Notes under the pieces: generated by a model
The model's input: only the letters and a program-made list of their open reading frames with translations
Database searches by the model: none
What the model was told of the DNA's origin: nothing
Made by a program: the position numbers and the translations under genes
NCBI RefSeq assembly: GCF_022346545.1
Contig: NZ_JAKRNU010000002.1
Span: forward strand, 328,010 to 392,009
Reading direction: 5' to 3'
DNA length: 64,000 bases
Origin: Sporosarcina sp. ACRSM
Lineage (GTDB): Bacteria > Bacillota > Bacilli > Bacillales_A > Planococcaceae
Shown: positions 1-8,398 of the stretch, piece after piece
Layout of the letters: each line of letters starts with the position of its first letter
How positions within the stretch are numbered: the first letter of the stretch is position 1

Positions 1-93
1 CCCTATTCAAGTGACAATCTTACAAGATTCCCCGATTTTTATCAACTAATTAGTACTATGTAACCTTTGCGTAATTGTTCCTACCTTATGTTA

Positions 94-124
94 TGAAAAA
101 CAAGGTACGGTCTCCGTACCTTGT
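94..124 (-). terminator. Intrinsic terminator after tig
   Basis: A 10-bp inverted repeat (CAAGGTACGG / CCGTACCTTG) with a 3-nt loop lies just past the trigger factor stop codon. On the minus strand it is followed by a run of five T. It should end the tig transcript. The 93 bases to its left hold no gene that I can recognise. Confidence 0.85.
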
Positions 125-139
125 CCATATTGCTTATTA

Positions 140-1426
140 TTATTCAGTGATTTTCGCGTTTTCAACAAGAAGTTCAACTGTTTTTGTGAAGCGAAGATCA
201 TTTTCAAGCATTGCCGTACCGCCAAGCGTTTGCTTGATTTGCTCGATGTCCATACCGAATTGTTCAGACATTTTTTCAAGCTCTGCATTAATCTCTTCTT
301 CGGATACTTCAACATTTTCAGCTTTGCCGATTGCTTCAAGTACCAATGATACACGTACGCGGTTTTGTGCGTCGTCTTTCATTTGCGCGCGAAGAGCTGC
401 TTCATCTTGACCAGAGAATTGGAAGTATAATTCCAAGTTCATGCCTTGCATTTGAAGACGTTGTTCAAATTCACCCAACATCCGATCCACTTCTGTGTCA
501 ATCATCACTTCAGGGATATCAACTTCAGCGTTTCGTGCAGCCGCTTCTACAAGGTCATCACGTAGAGCTGTTTCAGAAGCTGATTTCTTCTCTTCAGCAG
601 TTTTCTCTTTCAATTTCACGCGAAGTGCCTCTAGGCTTTCAACTTCCTCGTCAATTTCTTTTGCGAGTTCATCGTCAAGTTCTGGAACTTCTTTTGCTTT
701 GATTTCATGGATTTTCACTTTGAAAACAGCCGGTTTGCCAGCTAGTTCAGCAGCATGGTATTCTTCTGGGAATGTGACTTCAACGTCTTTTTCCTCACCT
801 TGCTTCAGACCGACCAATTGCTCTTCAAAACCTGGGATGAATGAACCTGAACCGATTTCAAGGTCATACTGCTCGGCTTTTCCACCTTCGAATGCTTCGC
901 CATCAACAAATCCTTCGAAGTCCAGTTTCACTGTATCGCCGTTTTCAACAGCGCCGTCTTCTTTAACGACCATTTCAGCAAATGCTTTTTGGCGATCTTT
1001 CAATTGCTCTTCAATTTCCTCATCCGTTACTTCCGTTTCTTGACGTGTCACTTCAAGACCTTTGTAATCCCCAAGTTTCACTTCAGGTTTTAGCGTAACG
1101 ACCGCTTTGAAGATGAGCGTTTTCCCTTTTTCCATTTGTTCGATATCGATTTCCGGACGATCAATCGGCTCGATGCCAGCTTCATCAACCGCATTTGCAT
1201 ATGCTTCCGGAAGAATGAAGTCAAGCGCATCATTGTAAAGTGATTCTACGCCATACATTTTCTCGAACAGCTGACGAGGCATTTTCCCTTTACGGAAGCC
1301 TGGAGCCTGTACTTGTTTTACTACTTTTTTAAACGCTTTATCAAGACCTGCTGTTACTTCTTCTGCAGGAACTTCCACTGTGAGCGTTCCAGTGTTTCCT
1401 TCTTGTTTTTCCCATTTTACTGACAT
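140..1426 (-). CDS. tig: Trigger factor, ribosome-associated chaperone and peptidyl-prolyl isomerase
   Basis: Trigger factor binds the ribosome beside the exit tunnel and shields nascent chains. The protein is 428 residues, the usual length. It has an N-terminal ribosome-binding domain (about 1-145) with the signature GFRKGKMP, a central FKBP-type isomerase domain (about 150-245), and an acidic, helical SurA-like C-terminal region. An in-frame ATG lies ten codons upstream, but the start chosen here ([10 protein letters not shown]) has a GGAGGT ribosome binding site eight bases upstream and matches the family N-terminus. In Bacillus, tig is followed by clpX, which would lie left of this window. 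The TPR gene to its right repeats the ysoA-tig order of B. subtilis. The identification is secure. Confidence 0.98.
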   Translation of the reverse strand: MSVKWEKQEGNTGTLTVEVPAEEVTAGLDKAFKKVVKQVQAPGFRKGKMPRQLFEKMYGVESLYNDALDFILPEAYANAVDEAGIEPIDRPEIDIEQMEKGKTLIFKAVVTLKPEVKLGDYKGLEVTRQETEVTDEEIEEQLKDRQKAFAEMVVKEDGAVENGDTVKLDFEGFVDGEAFEGGKAEQYDLEIGSGSFIPGFEEQLVGLKQGEEKDVEVTFPEEYHAAELAGKPAVFKVKIHEIKAKEVPELDDELAKEIDEEVESLEALRVKLKEKTAEEKKSASETALRDDLVEAAARNAEVDIPEVMIDTEVDRMLGEFEQRLQMQGMNLELYFQFSGQDEAALRAQMKDDAQNRVRVSLVLEAIGKAENVEVSEEEINAELEKMSEQFGMDIEQIKQTLGGTAMLENDLRFTKTVELLVENAKITE

Positions 1427-1536
1427 AATCAAATACCTCCGAATCATTTTGGCCAATATCTTTTCGTACGTATATACTTAATTGACAACCATTTTAGTAT
1501 ATCACAGTCTCTTCATCTTTCAACTGATTTCCTTCA

Positions 1537-2511
1537 TCACAAGAGGTCCGAATCATTGTCGATTTGCTGAATGTAACAGGACAGTTCCGTTTCGGCAAAT
1601 CTTTCCCCTGAGAATAAGTATTCTATGTAATCCAAGTAAGCTTCTGCTACTTCCTTCGGTTCGTAGTCCCCCCAACCGAACGGAAAAGACGTGATGGTAA
1701 ACTTTTCGATTAAACCTTTTGCCATTTCCAGCCGAGATGGTTCCTTGAACAGTAACCGTTCAATCTCATCCAAAACTTTCAATGTCATGCTGTCCTGTCC
1801 TGGCATCGTCAATTCGGCAGGGATCACAACCCGTTCACGATCGAACTTTCGAACGGTCACTTTTTCCTCATAACCCGCTTGATGTAATAATGTCAACGCG
1901 AAAGTTAAAATAAGCGGTGCAACATCGGGAAGCTCCACAATTCCTTTTAACAATGGAATCATGTCATTCAGGTCCGTTCCTTCTAGCGCTGCCAATGCGT
2001 ATTGCTGAGTTAGCGTATCCAATTCCATAAATTCACCGAGAGTTAGCGGCTTTGTTTGAATTTCCGGCTCATTCTGCGCATAACGCTCCGAAAGTCTGCC
2101 GTTCAGCTCCCTTAAATAATGGAATTTGCTCAGCAGGGCATCCGGTACAACACCTTCATCGATCAAGGTCCCGATGGTCATTTCAACCTCATCGTATTGC
2201 TGCAACTGGATGCTGATTGTCAAATAGAGCTCCATCACATCGATGTAATTGGCCGTGCCGCTCTGTAATAGCCTTGCGGCGATTTCTTTTGCGCGTTCAA
2301 AATCTTTCGTCTCGTAAAGGGCTACCGCGTAAGGACCGAGAAATTCTGGAAAGTCAGGTTCATAAACAATCGCCTGGTCAAAAGCTTTGACTGCCTGCTC
2401 AAACTCCCCTTTTTCAACGGAGGTCAACCCTTTTTCTACAAGTTTTTCAAATGTTCCAGGGAAGACGACAACATTCGCTTTTTTTCGCAGCCTTCCGTAT
2501 TTCCTCCGCAA
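1537..2511 (-). CDS. Tetratricopeptide-repeat protein, YsoA-like
   Basis: This is a soluble protein of about 324 residues built of TPR helical hairpins, clearest near the N-terminus (GLTSVEKGEFEQAVKAFDQA, then a second unit around YETKDFERAKEIA). TPR repeats mediate protein contacts and no enzymatic motif is visible. Its place directly upstream of tig matches B. subtilis ysoA, also a TPR protein of unknown role. The start is uncertain. The TTG used here has an AGAAGG site eight bases upstream; a GTG lies three codons earlier. An overlapping frame beginning with ATG at 2530 or 2533 reads MKEGVRIAEEIRKAAKK and would join the TPR frame if one A were removed from the A7 run near 2480. That hints at a frameshift or a slippery start. 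The function is unknown. Confidence 0.85.
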   Translation of the reverse strand: MRRKYGRLRKKANVVVFPGTFEKLVEKGLTSVEKGEFEQAVKAFDQAIVYEPDFPEFLGPYAVALYETKDFERAKEIAARLLQSGTANYIDVMELYLTISIQLQQYDEVEMTIGTLIDEGVVPDALLSKFHYLRELNGRLSERYAQNEPEIQTKPLTLGEFMELDTLTQQYALAALEGTDLNDMIPLLKGIVELPDVAPLILTFALTLLHQAGYEEKVTVRKFDRERVVIPAELTMPGQDSMTLKVLDEIERLLFKEPSRLEMAKGLIEKFTITSFPFGWGDYEPKEVAEAYLDYIEYLFSGERFAETELSCYIQQIDNDSDLL

Positions 2512-2566
2512 TACGCACACCTTCTTTCATCATCCCTACTATAACATAGCCCTTCCCATATTGAAA

Positions 2567-3136
2567 TTAATCCCCGATCTTAAGTAAGTCGTCTAATTCC
2601 GACCAATTAGTAATCCGAGGGATATCTAAATGCTGATTATAGGATTGGGTCTTCGTGAACACTTTTAAAGGGAGATTTCTTAACGTTTCTATAATAATCG
2701 GCTTGTCATCAAAATAATAATCCAGTTCCAACTCTTTGATAATATGAACTTTATCCTCATCATTCATGCCATAATAAAAACGATCCTGATCGACGGGAAA
2801 CTGATTGTCGATCATCCATTGCATGGTACGCTCGCCATGTTCTTTTGGCCTTGCCGTAATATAATAGATTTCATGGCCTTCGCTTTCCAATCTTTGCAAA
2901 GTCTCCACCGCATCCGGATACGCTGGACATGATGTAAAGTAGATCTCTTCCAATGAACTGTTCCACATTTCACTCCCTTGTTTGGCTGTCATGTCAAAGA
3001 GCTCATGGATTTCAACTTTATCTAGCTTATGAAAAAGATCGACCTCAACATTCCGATTTAACTTCCGGTTGTAAATATGAAAAGCATGTTCCCTCAAATT
3101 GATCAATGTATCATCAATATCAAAACCGAATTTCAT
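2567..3136 (-). CDS. HAD-superfamily phosphatase, NT5C-type putative 5'-nucleotidase
   Basis: This 189-residue HAD hydrolase carries FDIDDT at residues 4-9 (nucleophile Asp and acid/base Asp of motif I), ITARP as motif II and YYFDDKP as the C-terminal acidic motif. The layout is that of cytosolic 5'(3')-deoxyribonucleotidases and the Bacillus YqfW group. It should remove phosphate from a nucleotide or a similar small molecule. It begins 12 bases after ribD on the same strand and is probably co-transcribed with ribA-ribD. The riboflavin pathway needs a HAD phosphatase to dephosphorylate the RibD product, so that is a reasonable alternative role. The fold is certain, the substrate is not. Confidence 0.88.
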   Translation of the reverse strand: MKFGFDIDDTLINLREHAFHIYNRKLNRNVEVDLFHKLDKVEIHELFDMTAKQGSEMWNSSLEEIYFTSCPAYPDAVETLQRLESEGHEIYYITARPKEHGERTMQWMIDNQFPVDQDRFYYGMNDEDKVHIIKELELDYYFDDKPIIIETLRNLPLKVFTKTQSYNQHLDIPRITNWSELDDLLKIGD

Positions 3137-3148
3137 TACTCTGCACCT

Positions 3149-4252
3149 TCAATCTAGTTCTCTGTTGTATTTCGGATAGCCCGTGAACTTGAAATCTTTC
3201 CCTATTTGCGTAATCTGAAGATTTTCCAAATCGACAGCATCTCGCATGAGATTGACGCCCGCACCTTCCAAAAATGTAGGAGCCTGTGTGCCTCCGACCA
3301 GCTTAGGCGCGATATAGATTTCCACCTTATCGACGAGCTGATTTTCCAAGAAAGCAGCGTGTATTGTACCTCCTCCTTCAATCAGGACAGAGGAGACTTG
3401 CTTTTCCCCAAGGATGCGGACGACATCTTTCGGATCCACATGTGTGATGCCTGATGTATGATAAACGGAAATCCCTTTTTTCTCCAGTTCATCCTTAGCC
3501 TTTTGGTCATACGTCTGCGCAGTGAATATCCACGTTGCTGCCTGTCCATCTCGCACCACTTTCGAGGCTAGTGGAATGCGTAAAGTGGAGTCCAAAATGA
3601 TGCGAATCGGATTCCTCCCATTCGGAATCCTTGTCGTCAATTCTGGATTGTCCTCGATAACCGTATTGACGCCGACTAAAATGCCCATATGTTCATTACG
3701 CAGATGATGGACATCTTCCCTTGCTTCGGCGGACGTTATCCACTTGCTGTCAGCGGTGTGCGTCGCAATCTTCCCATCTAATGAGCTACCGGCTTTCATT
3801 GTCATAAATGGCTTCTGTTCAACAATAAATTTGTTGAACACTTCATTCATCTTCCGTGACTCTTCTTCCATGACGCCAACGACCACTTCTATTCCCGCGT
3901 CTTCTAAAATCTTCACGCCATTGCCGGCGACAATCGGATTCGGATCTAATGTCGCAATGACTACTTTTTGAAGTCCAGCCTCCACAATTGCCATCGCACA
4001 AGGACCGGTTCGTCCATAATGTGAACACGGCTCTAGCGTCACATAGATGGTGCCGCCTTTCGCTTTCTCTCCGGCCATCTGGATGGCATGGACCTCAGCA
4101 TGCGGCTCTCCAGCCTTCAAATGCGTACCGATTCCGACGATGCGGTTCTCATTGACAATTACAGACCCGACAAGTGGATTCGGATCTGTCTGTCCCTTCA
4201 TGGCACGTGCATTTTCCAAAGCTAAGTTCATGTAAAATTCATGGTTAGTCAT
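3149..4252 (-). CDS. ribD: Bifunctional riboflavin deaminase/reductase RibD
   Basis: RibD performs two successive steps of riboflavin synthesis: deamination of 2,5-diamino-6-ribosylamino-4-pyrimidinone 5'-phosphate, then NADPH-dependent reduction of the ribosyl side chain. The N-terminal deaminase domain (about 1-145) has the zinc motif HAE at 51-53 and cysteines at 76 and 85 (PCSHYGRTGPC). The reductase domain follows from about 150 (KAGSSLDGKIA, VEGGGTIHAAFL). At 367 residues it is full length. Its ATG overlaps the stop of the upstream GTP cyclohydrolase gene by four bases, so the two are translationally coupled. ribE and ribH are not in the window. Confidence 0.97.
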   Translation of the reverse strand: MTNHEFYMNLALENARAMKGQTDPNPLVGSVIVNENRIVGIGTHLKAGEPHAEVHAIQMAGEKAKGGTIYVTLEPCSHYGRTGPCAMAIVEAGLQKVVIATLDPNPIVAGNGVKILEDAGIEVVVGVMEEESRKMNEVFNKFIVEQKPFMTMKAGSSLDGKIATHTADSKWITSAEAREDVHHLRNEHMGILVGVNTVIEDNPELTTRIPNGRNPIRIILDSTLRIPLASKVVRDGQAATWIFTAQTYDQKAKDELEKKGISVYHTSGITHVDPKDVVRILGEKQVSSVLIEGGGTIHAAFLENQLVDKVEIYIAPKLVGGTQAPTFLEGAGVNLMRDAVDLENLQITQIGKDFKFTGYPKYNRELD

Positions 4253-4998
4253 TCGGGTGTCCCTTCTTCCCCCAAATGTCCGGACCGCAATATTTTCGTC
4301 TGTAAGTATTTCTCATTGTACTCAGATTTATCGCCCCATAGCGGTTCACGCCCGGATACCGGAAGGCCGGCTTTTTGGAGTGCTTCCAGTTTCTTTGGAT
4401 TATTCGTCATCAGTTTGACAGGTTTGGTCCGCAAAGTCTTTAGCACACGGATGGCATCTTCATAATTTCTTGAATCGTCGACAAATCCAAGACTTTCATT
4501 CGCTTCCACTGTATCGTAACCATTTTCTTGCAATACATAGGCCATCGCCTTGCTGAACAAACCGATCCCGCGTCCTTCATGATTGGCTAAATAGAAAAGC
4601 GCTCCCGTCCCATGATCGACAATATTTTGCATGGACTGCTTCAACTGATAACCGCAATCGCATCTTTTACTTCCGAAGATATCCCCCGTATGACAAATCG
4701 AGTGCATCCGAATCAACGCATCATCCGCTTCTGCAAAGTCCCCGTAAACGAGTACGCTTGACTGTTGGTATTCCGCCAAATTAGCAGATGATAGCTGATC
4801 GATGATTTCTTGATAATCTTCCGTCGCCTGACAACGGTTCAGCCAGCAATACCATTGAAAGACGACCGTTTCTCCGTGCAAATTGACGGGGAGTTTGATA
4901 GGTCCCACTAAATAGATGGCACCCTCATCCGTCTCGATCATTTGTATTTTTTCCTTCAAGACATCTAATACTTTTGTCTCCAATTTTGCATGTAACAT
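4249..4998 (-). CDS. ribA: GTP cyclohydrolase II with N-terminal extension
   Basis: GTP cyclohydrolase II opens GTP to the first riboflavin intermediate. The zinc ligands are visible as Cys102, Cys113 and Cys115 (SICHTGDIFGSKRCDCG). They are followed by NHEGRGIGL, VEANESLGF and LMTNNPKKL, the substrate-binding motifs of the family. The protein has 249 residues against about 200 for the E. coli enzyme; the extra length is N-terminal. It is not fused to a DHBP synthase as in Bacillus RibBA. It is the first gene of a ribA-ribD-(HAD phosphatase) operon. The start has an AAGGAATG site nine bases upstream. I looked in the upstream 300 bases for an FMN riboswitch and saw none. Confidence 0.93.
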   Translation of the reverse strand: MLHAKLETKVLDVLKEKIQMIETDEGAIYLVGPIKLPVNLHGETVVFQWYCWLNRCQATEDYQEIIDQLSSANLAEYQQSSVLVYGDFAEADDALIRMHSICHTGDIFGSKRCDCGYQLKQSMQNIVDHGTGALFYLANHEGRGIGLFSKAMAYVLQENGYDTVEANESLGFVDDSRNYEDAIRVLKTLRTKPVKLMTNNPKKLEALQKAGLPVSGREPLWGDKSEYNEKYLQTKILRSGHLGEEGTPE

Positions 4999-5151
4999 AC
5001 AATCATTCCTTCTATAGTTAAATGTGGTTAATTTTATAAATCAATTCAATTTATATCTAAAATCCAAGTGCGACATTTCCATAATAGCATAGGGATATGC
5101 GTTTTACGATTCATTGATTTTGCTCGAAACACCCCATGTTTCGTCAAACTC

Positions 5152-5179
5152 TTGACACACTCGACTTATATTGTATACG
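5152..5179 (+). promoter_or_regulatory. Sigma-A-like promoter pointing into a gene-free stretch
   Basis: TTGACA at 5152-5157 and TATACG at 5174-5179 are separated by 16 bases on the plus strand. No plausible plus-strand gene follows. Downstream lie only a perfect hairpin (GATGTGCAAT / ATTGCACATC, about 5234-5258) and the bidirectional terminator at 5275-5313. It could be a chance match, or the promoter of a short RNA of roughly 130 bases. The rest of the 4999-5323 gap is the AT-rich leader of ribA and nothing else that I recognise. Confidence 0.3.
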
Positions 5180-5274
5180 TATGAGTTTTCTATTCACTAA
5201 CCACATCACTTTGCCTATCTTACAGAATTATTGGATGTGCAATGAGGAATTGCACATCTACAGTCACCTCTATC

Positions 5275-5313
5275 AAAAAAAAGCCGTCAGTTCGGGTAAC
5301 CGATCTGACAGCT
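5275..5313 (-). terminator. Terminator of the six-gene catabolic operon
   Basis: The inverted repeat AGCTGTCAGATCGG / CCGAACTGACGGCT (minus strand, imperfect) has a 4-nt loop and is followed by eight T. It lies just past the stop of the TIM-barrel isomerase gene. Confidence 0.8.
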
Positions 5314-5323
5314 ATTATTTAGT

Positions 5324-6130
5324 TCACAAACCACATAATCTCAAATGGTCAATGGCGGCTTTCGCTTCCCTGTAGCTATCCGGGGCTTGCATAATTTCAG
5401 GTGTCATAAAACCTTGATAATTCAATTCATTGAGTAGCTGGATTATTTTTTGGAAGTTAAGATTTCCTTTGCCAGGAGCCTGACGGTTACTATCAGCCAT
5501 ATGGATATAAATGAAGCTGCCGTTCGCCTCTCTAAAGCTTGTTTCAATCGATTCGTCTTCTAGATTCATATGGTACACATCGAGCATAAGGAAAAGATTT
5601 TCAAAATCCATCTCCCGGATAAATGCAAGACCTTGCTGGGTACTGTTCAAGTTGTTAATCACCTTTTTAGACTGAGGTTCCAGTGCAATCCGGATTCCGT
5701 ATTTCTCTGCGTGTTCACATACTTGCTCAATGCCTTGCCGTAACCATTGCCACGATTGTTCAGACTGATCGCCATCAATATCTCCCCTTAATTTACCGAT
5801 ATTGACGGGACAACCAAACAGCGAAGCAAATTCCACAATTCCCCTTGCCCTCTTTTGGGCTTCCTTTCTCACACTGTCATCTTTTGCAGTAAAAGTCAGC
5901 TTGTCGTCGCTTACGACCGGCCCCGTTCCAATTGCCGCAACATCCAGATCGAAGTGATGAATGAACTTTTCAAAAGAAGATGTATGGATTTTGTTCGGAT
6001 TACGAACCAGTGGCTCTATCCCGTCATACCCTAGCTCTTTTAGCAACGGGAAGATTTCTTCTGGATCACCGCGAAAACCGAGCGACGGATTTTCAGTTTC
6101 CTCCGTTAAAAATGGATAGGCTAATTTCAA
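5324..6130 (-). CDS. Sugar phosphate isomerase/epimerase family protein (TIM barrel)
   Basis: A 268-residue single-domain protein of the xylose isomerase-like TIM barrel family (AP endonuclease 2 / hydroxypyruvate isomerase group). Typical metal-site segments are present: IALEPQSK in the middle (Glu ligand), LMLDVYHMN (Asp and His) and YIHMADSNR, with EIMQAP near the C-terminus. Such enzymes isomerise or epimerise small sugars and sugar acids, among them 2-oxo-tetronate (OtnI type). It is the last gene of the operon that begins with the racemase-like gene at 11093, and the nearby DUF1537 kinase and class II aldolase make a C4 sugar-acid substrate attractive. The exact reaction cannot be read from the sequence. 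Confidence 0.85.
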   Translation of the reverse strand: MKLAYPFLTEETENPSLGFRGDPEEIFPLLKELGYDGIEPLVRNPNKIHTSSFEKFIHHFDLDVAAIGTGPVVSDDKLTFTAKDDSVRKEAQKRARGIVEFASLFGCPVNIGKLRGDIDGDQSEQSWQWLRQGIEQVCEHAEKYGIRIALEPQSKKVINNLNSTQQGLAFIREMDFENLFLMLDVYHMNLEDESIETSFREANGSFIYIHMADSNRQAPGKGNLNFQKIIQLLNELNYQGFMTPEIMQAPDSYREAKAAIDHLRLCGL

Positions 6131-6209
6131 CGATCATCACCCTTGCATATTAAGTAGTTGACGCTCATTTCTAGTTTCTATATTCGCGCAGAGCATTTAG
6201 GCAATCCAC

Positions 6210-7283
6210 TTAATTGGTCAGTTCGAAAAAATGAGTTAGATCAGTCCCTTGCCGTTCTCCCTCTTCCGTTAAACTTTGTATCACTTCTTGCGTAATAGGT
6301 ATGCCCGATTCCAACCGCTTCATAGCCGTCCGTTCCTCCGGTTCTCCAGGAATAAGAATTTCCTCAAACCCCTGTGCTAACGGAACTTCCTTTGCCCGAT
6401 TGACAAACGTATCCATCCGATCGGCAAACTCGTCCTTGGAAACGAATAGATCAGGACGTATAGCGATAAAAAGATGTCCGACATTTTGAGGTTCCGTATG
6501 ATCAAAATAAAGGCTCTTTACCTCTCCTCCAAAGTTCGCTCCTGTAAGAACGCCTGCCAGTAAATCCATCAACATCGCAAGCGCAGAGCCCTTTGCACCG
6601 CCAAATGGTAGACAGACGCCTTCGAATGCTTTTTTTGCATCGGTCGTCGGTACCCCATCCGAATCAAGCGCCAAGCCGAGAGGGATCGGTTCATCATGAG
6701 TCGCGGCAAGTCGAATTTTCCCCCGCGCGATGACGGTCATGGCCATATCTAAAACGTACGGGGCTTCTTTCCCTCCTGGAACACCAGCAGCGAATGGGCT
6801 CGCTCCCAGAAAAGCTTCCCGTCCACCCCAAACCGGTATCGCTGGGGATGAATTTGTATAAGCCAGGGAAATATAGCCCGCATCAATTGCTTGCTTCACG
6901 TAAAGAGCTGCCATCCCATAATGTGTGCTCCGCCGAACCCCTACAAGACCAATCCCGTTTTCTTTTGCCAATTGAATCGCCTCGTCCATCGCCTGATGGC
7001 CGGCAAGGAAGCCCATCCCGTCATCTCCGTCAATAAGGGAAACAGCCGAAGTCACTTTTTGTACCTTAATAGTTGGCTGCGGATTGACGACTTTACGTCT
7101 AATCCGCTCAAGATACATGGGGATGCGTGAGACGCCATGGGAATCCAGTCCGCGTAAATTCGCAGCAACAAGATCACGCGCCACAATTGCCGCATCTTCA
7201 CTCCGTAAACCGCCCCCTTCCAACAGACGGGTAGCGGCATCCGTTAAATCCTTATAATCAATAGTAATTTCAGACTTCTCCAC
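6210..7283 (-). CDS. Ldh-family (malate/L-lactate/ureidoglycolate type) dehydrogenase
   Basis: An NAD(P)-dependent oxidoreductase of the Ldh family, which lacks a Rossmann fold and oxidises 2-hydroxy acids such as malate, sulfolactate, ureidoglycolate or 2,3-diketogulonate. The hallmark LDSHGVSRIPMY (catalytic His) is near residue 50, followed by RSTHYG and the glycine-rich LPFGGAKGSALAM. An in-frame ATG six codons upstream has no ribosome binding site. The GTG used here follows AAGGGAG by eight bases, giving about 357 residues. It lies inside a catabolic operon with other dehydrogenases. A 2-hydroxy acid substrate is likely; which one is unknown. Confidence 0.88.
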   Translation of the reverse strand: MEKSEITIDYKDLTDAATRLLEGGGLRSEDAAIVARDLVAANLRGLDSHGVSRIPMYLERIRRKVVNPQPTIKVQKVTSAVSLIDGDDGMGFLAGHQAMDEAIQLAKENGIGLVGVRRSTHYGMAALYVKQAIDAGYISLAYTNSSPAIPVWGGREAFLGASPFAAGVPGGKEAPYVLDMAMTVIARGKIRLAATHDEPIPLGLALDSDGVPTTDAKKAFEGVCLPFGGAKGSALAMLMDLLAGVLTGANFGGEVKSLYFDHTEPQNVGHLFIAIRPDLFVSKDEFADRMDTFVNRAKEVPLAQGFEEILIPGEPEERTAMKRLESGIPITQEVIQSLTEEGERQGTDLTHFFELTN

Positions 7284-7319
7284 AACATCTTCTCCCTTCA
7301 TCTAACAGGGAATCAGCGC

Positions 7320-8312
7320 TTAAACGATCGTAGAAGTCGGCGGAATTAAAAGAATCTTACCTTTACTCCCTCTATCTTCCATCAACTTGTGCGCCTTGCC
7401 CGCTTCTTCCAGCGGAAACTTTTCCCCGATCACAATCTTTAAACTCCCGTTTTCCAGAAACTCGAAGACTTTGTTCGCCGTATCACGTACGGTCTCCGGC
7501 CGATGCTTTCGAGTGGTTCCAAAACTAAATCCCAATATAGATCGACAACTAGCAGTCAAATCTGCTGTTTGAATCGTAGCTGTTTCTCCACTTGCATTTC
7601 CAAAGTTAACCAATCTGCCGTATTTCGCCAAACATAATAAACTTTGTTCGGTTACTCTCCCCGCTATGGAATCTAATATCAAATCTACTCCCTTTTCTTG
7701 GGTGATTTCGAGAACCTTCGCCACAAAATTTTCTTTGGAAGTATTGATGACAAAGTCGGCCCCTGCTTCAAGGGTAGTAGCCACTTTTTCTTCCTTGCTG
7801 ACAGTTCCGATGACTGTACTAGCACCAAGAAGCTTCGCAAGTTGTATAGCCGTCGTACCGATTCCACCCGCTGCCGCGTGAACGAGTACTGCATCCCCAC
7901 GTGTCATTCGTCCTACATCTGCCAGCAACTTATAAGAAGTAAATGAAACGATCGGGCACGCTGCCGCCGTTGTAAAATCAACATTCGCTGGTATTTCGAA
8001 TGTCAGATTCGTATGGGCAACGACATATTCTGCATACGATCCGCCTTGTGGAAATGCAATCACTCGTTGACCCACTTGAAAGTCTTCGACCCCTTCTCCA
8101 ACCTCCACGATTGTGCCTGCAACATCGAGCCCCGGTATAAAAGGCGGCTGACGATCTTTATTTCCGTAACGAGCTTTGACATCTGCAAAATTAACGCTGG
8201 TGGCTTCTACTTTTATTAATAAATGATCAGTTTTTACGAGCGGCATCGAAACTTCAACATACTTTAATACTTCAGGACCTCCAAATTCAGAAACAGTGAC
8301 TGCATACATCAT
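7320..8312 (-). CDS. Zinc-free medium-chain quinone oxidoreductase family protein
   Basis: This 330-residue protein is a medium-chain reductase of the NADPH:quinone oxidoreductase group. It has the GroES-like N-terminal domain (EFGGPEVLKY, VNFADVKARYG, PGLDVAGTI) and the NADPH-binding motif HAAAGGIGTTAIQLAKLLG at about 140. It lacks the cysteine cluster of the zinc alcohol dehydrogenases. It is located between the Ldh-family and SDR genes of the operon (gaps of 36 and 86 bases). Members reduce quinones or activated enones, so a role in carbon breakdown here is inferred only from position. Confidence 0.88.
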   Translation of the reverse strand: MMYAVTVSEFGGPEVLKYVEVSMPLVKTDHLLIKVEATSVNFADVKARYGNKDRQPPFIPGLDVAGTIVEVGEGVEDFQVGQRVIAFPQGGSYAEYVVAHTNLTFEIPANVDFTTAAACPIVSFTSYKLLADVGRMTRGDAVLVHAAAGGIGTTAIQLAKLLGASTVIGTVSKEEKVATTLEAGADFVINTSKENFVAKVLEITQEKGVDLILDSIAGRVTEQSLLCLAKYGRLVNFGNASGETATIQTADLTASCRSILGFSFGTTRKHRPETVRDTANKVFEFLENGSLKIVIGEKFPLEEAGKAHKLMEDRGSKGKILLIPPTSTIV

Positions 8313-8398
8313 ACAAGCTCCCTTCGTGTTTTCTACCTTCTAATTCACTTGTAAGTATACAGCAAAAAACTTACTTACTGCCTGTCAATGATAGATTG

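Noticed and set aside
495..1043. 182-codon open frame on the plus strand inside tig
   Set aside because: It is antisense to a clear trigger factor gene, is Ser/Phe-rich from reversed acidic codons, and has no ribosome binding site.
4999..5150. FMN riboswitch upstream of the riboflavin genes
   Set aside because: The conserved RFN segments (AGGGGC, GAAATTCCC, GACCGGCGGT-like) are not present on the minus strand here.
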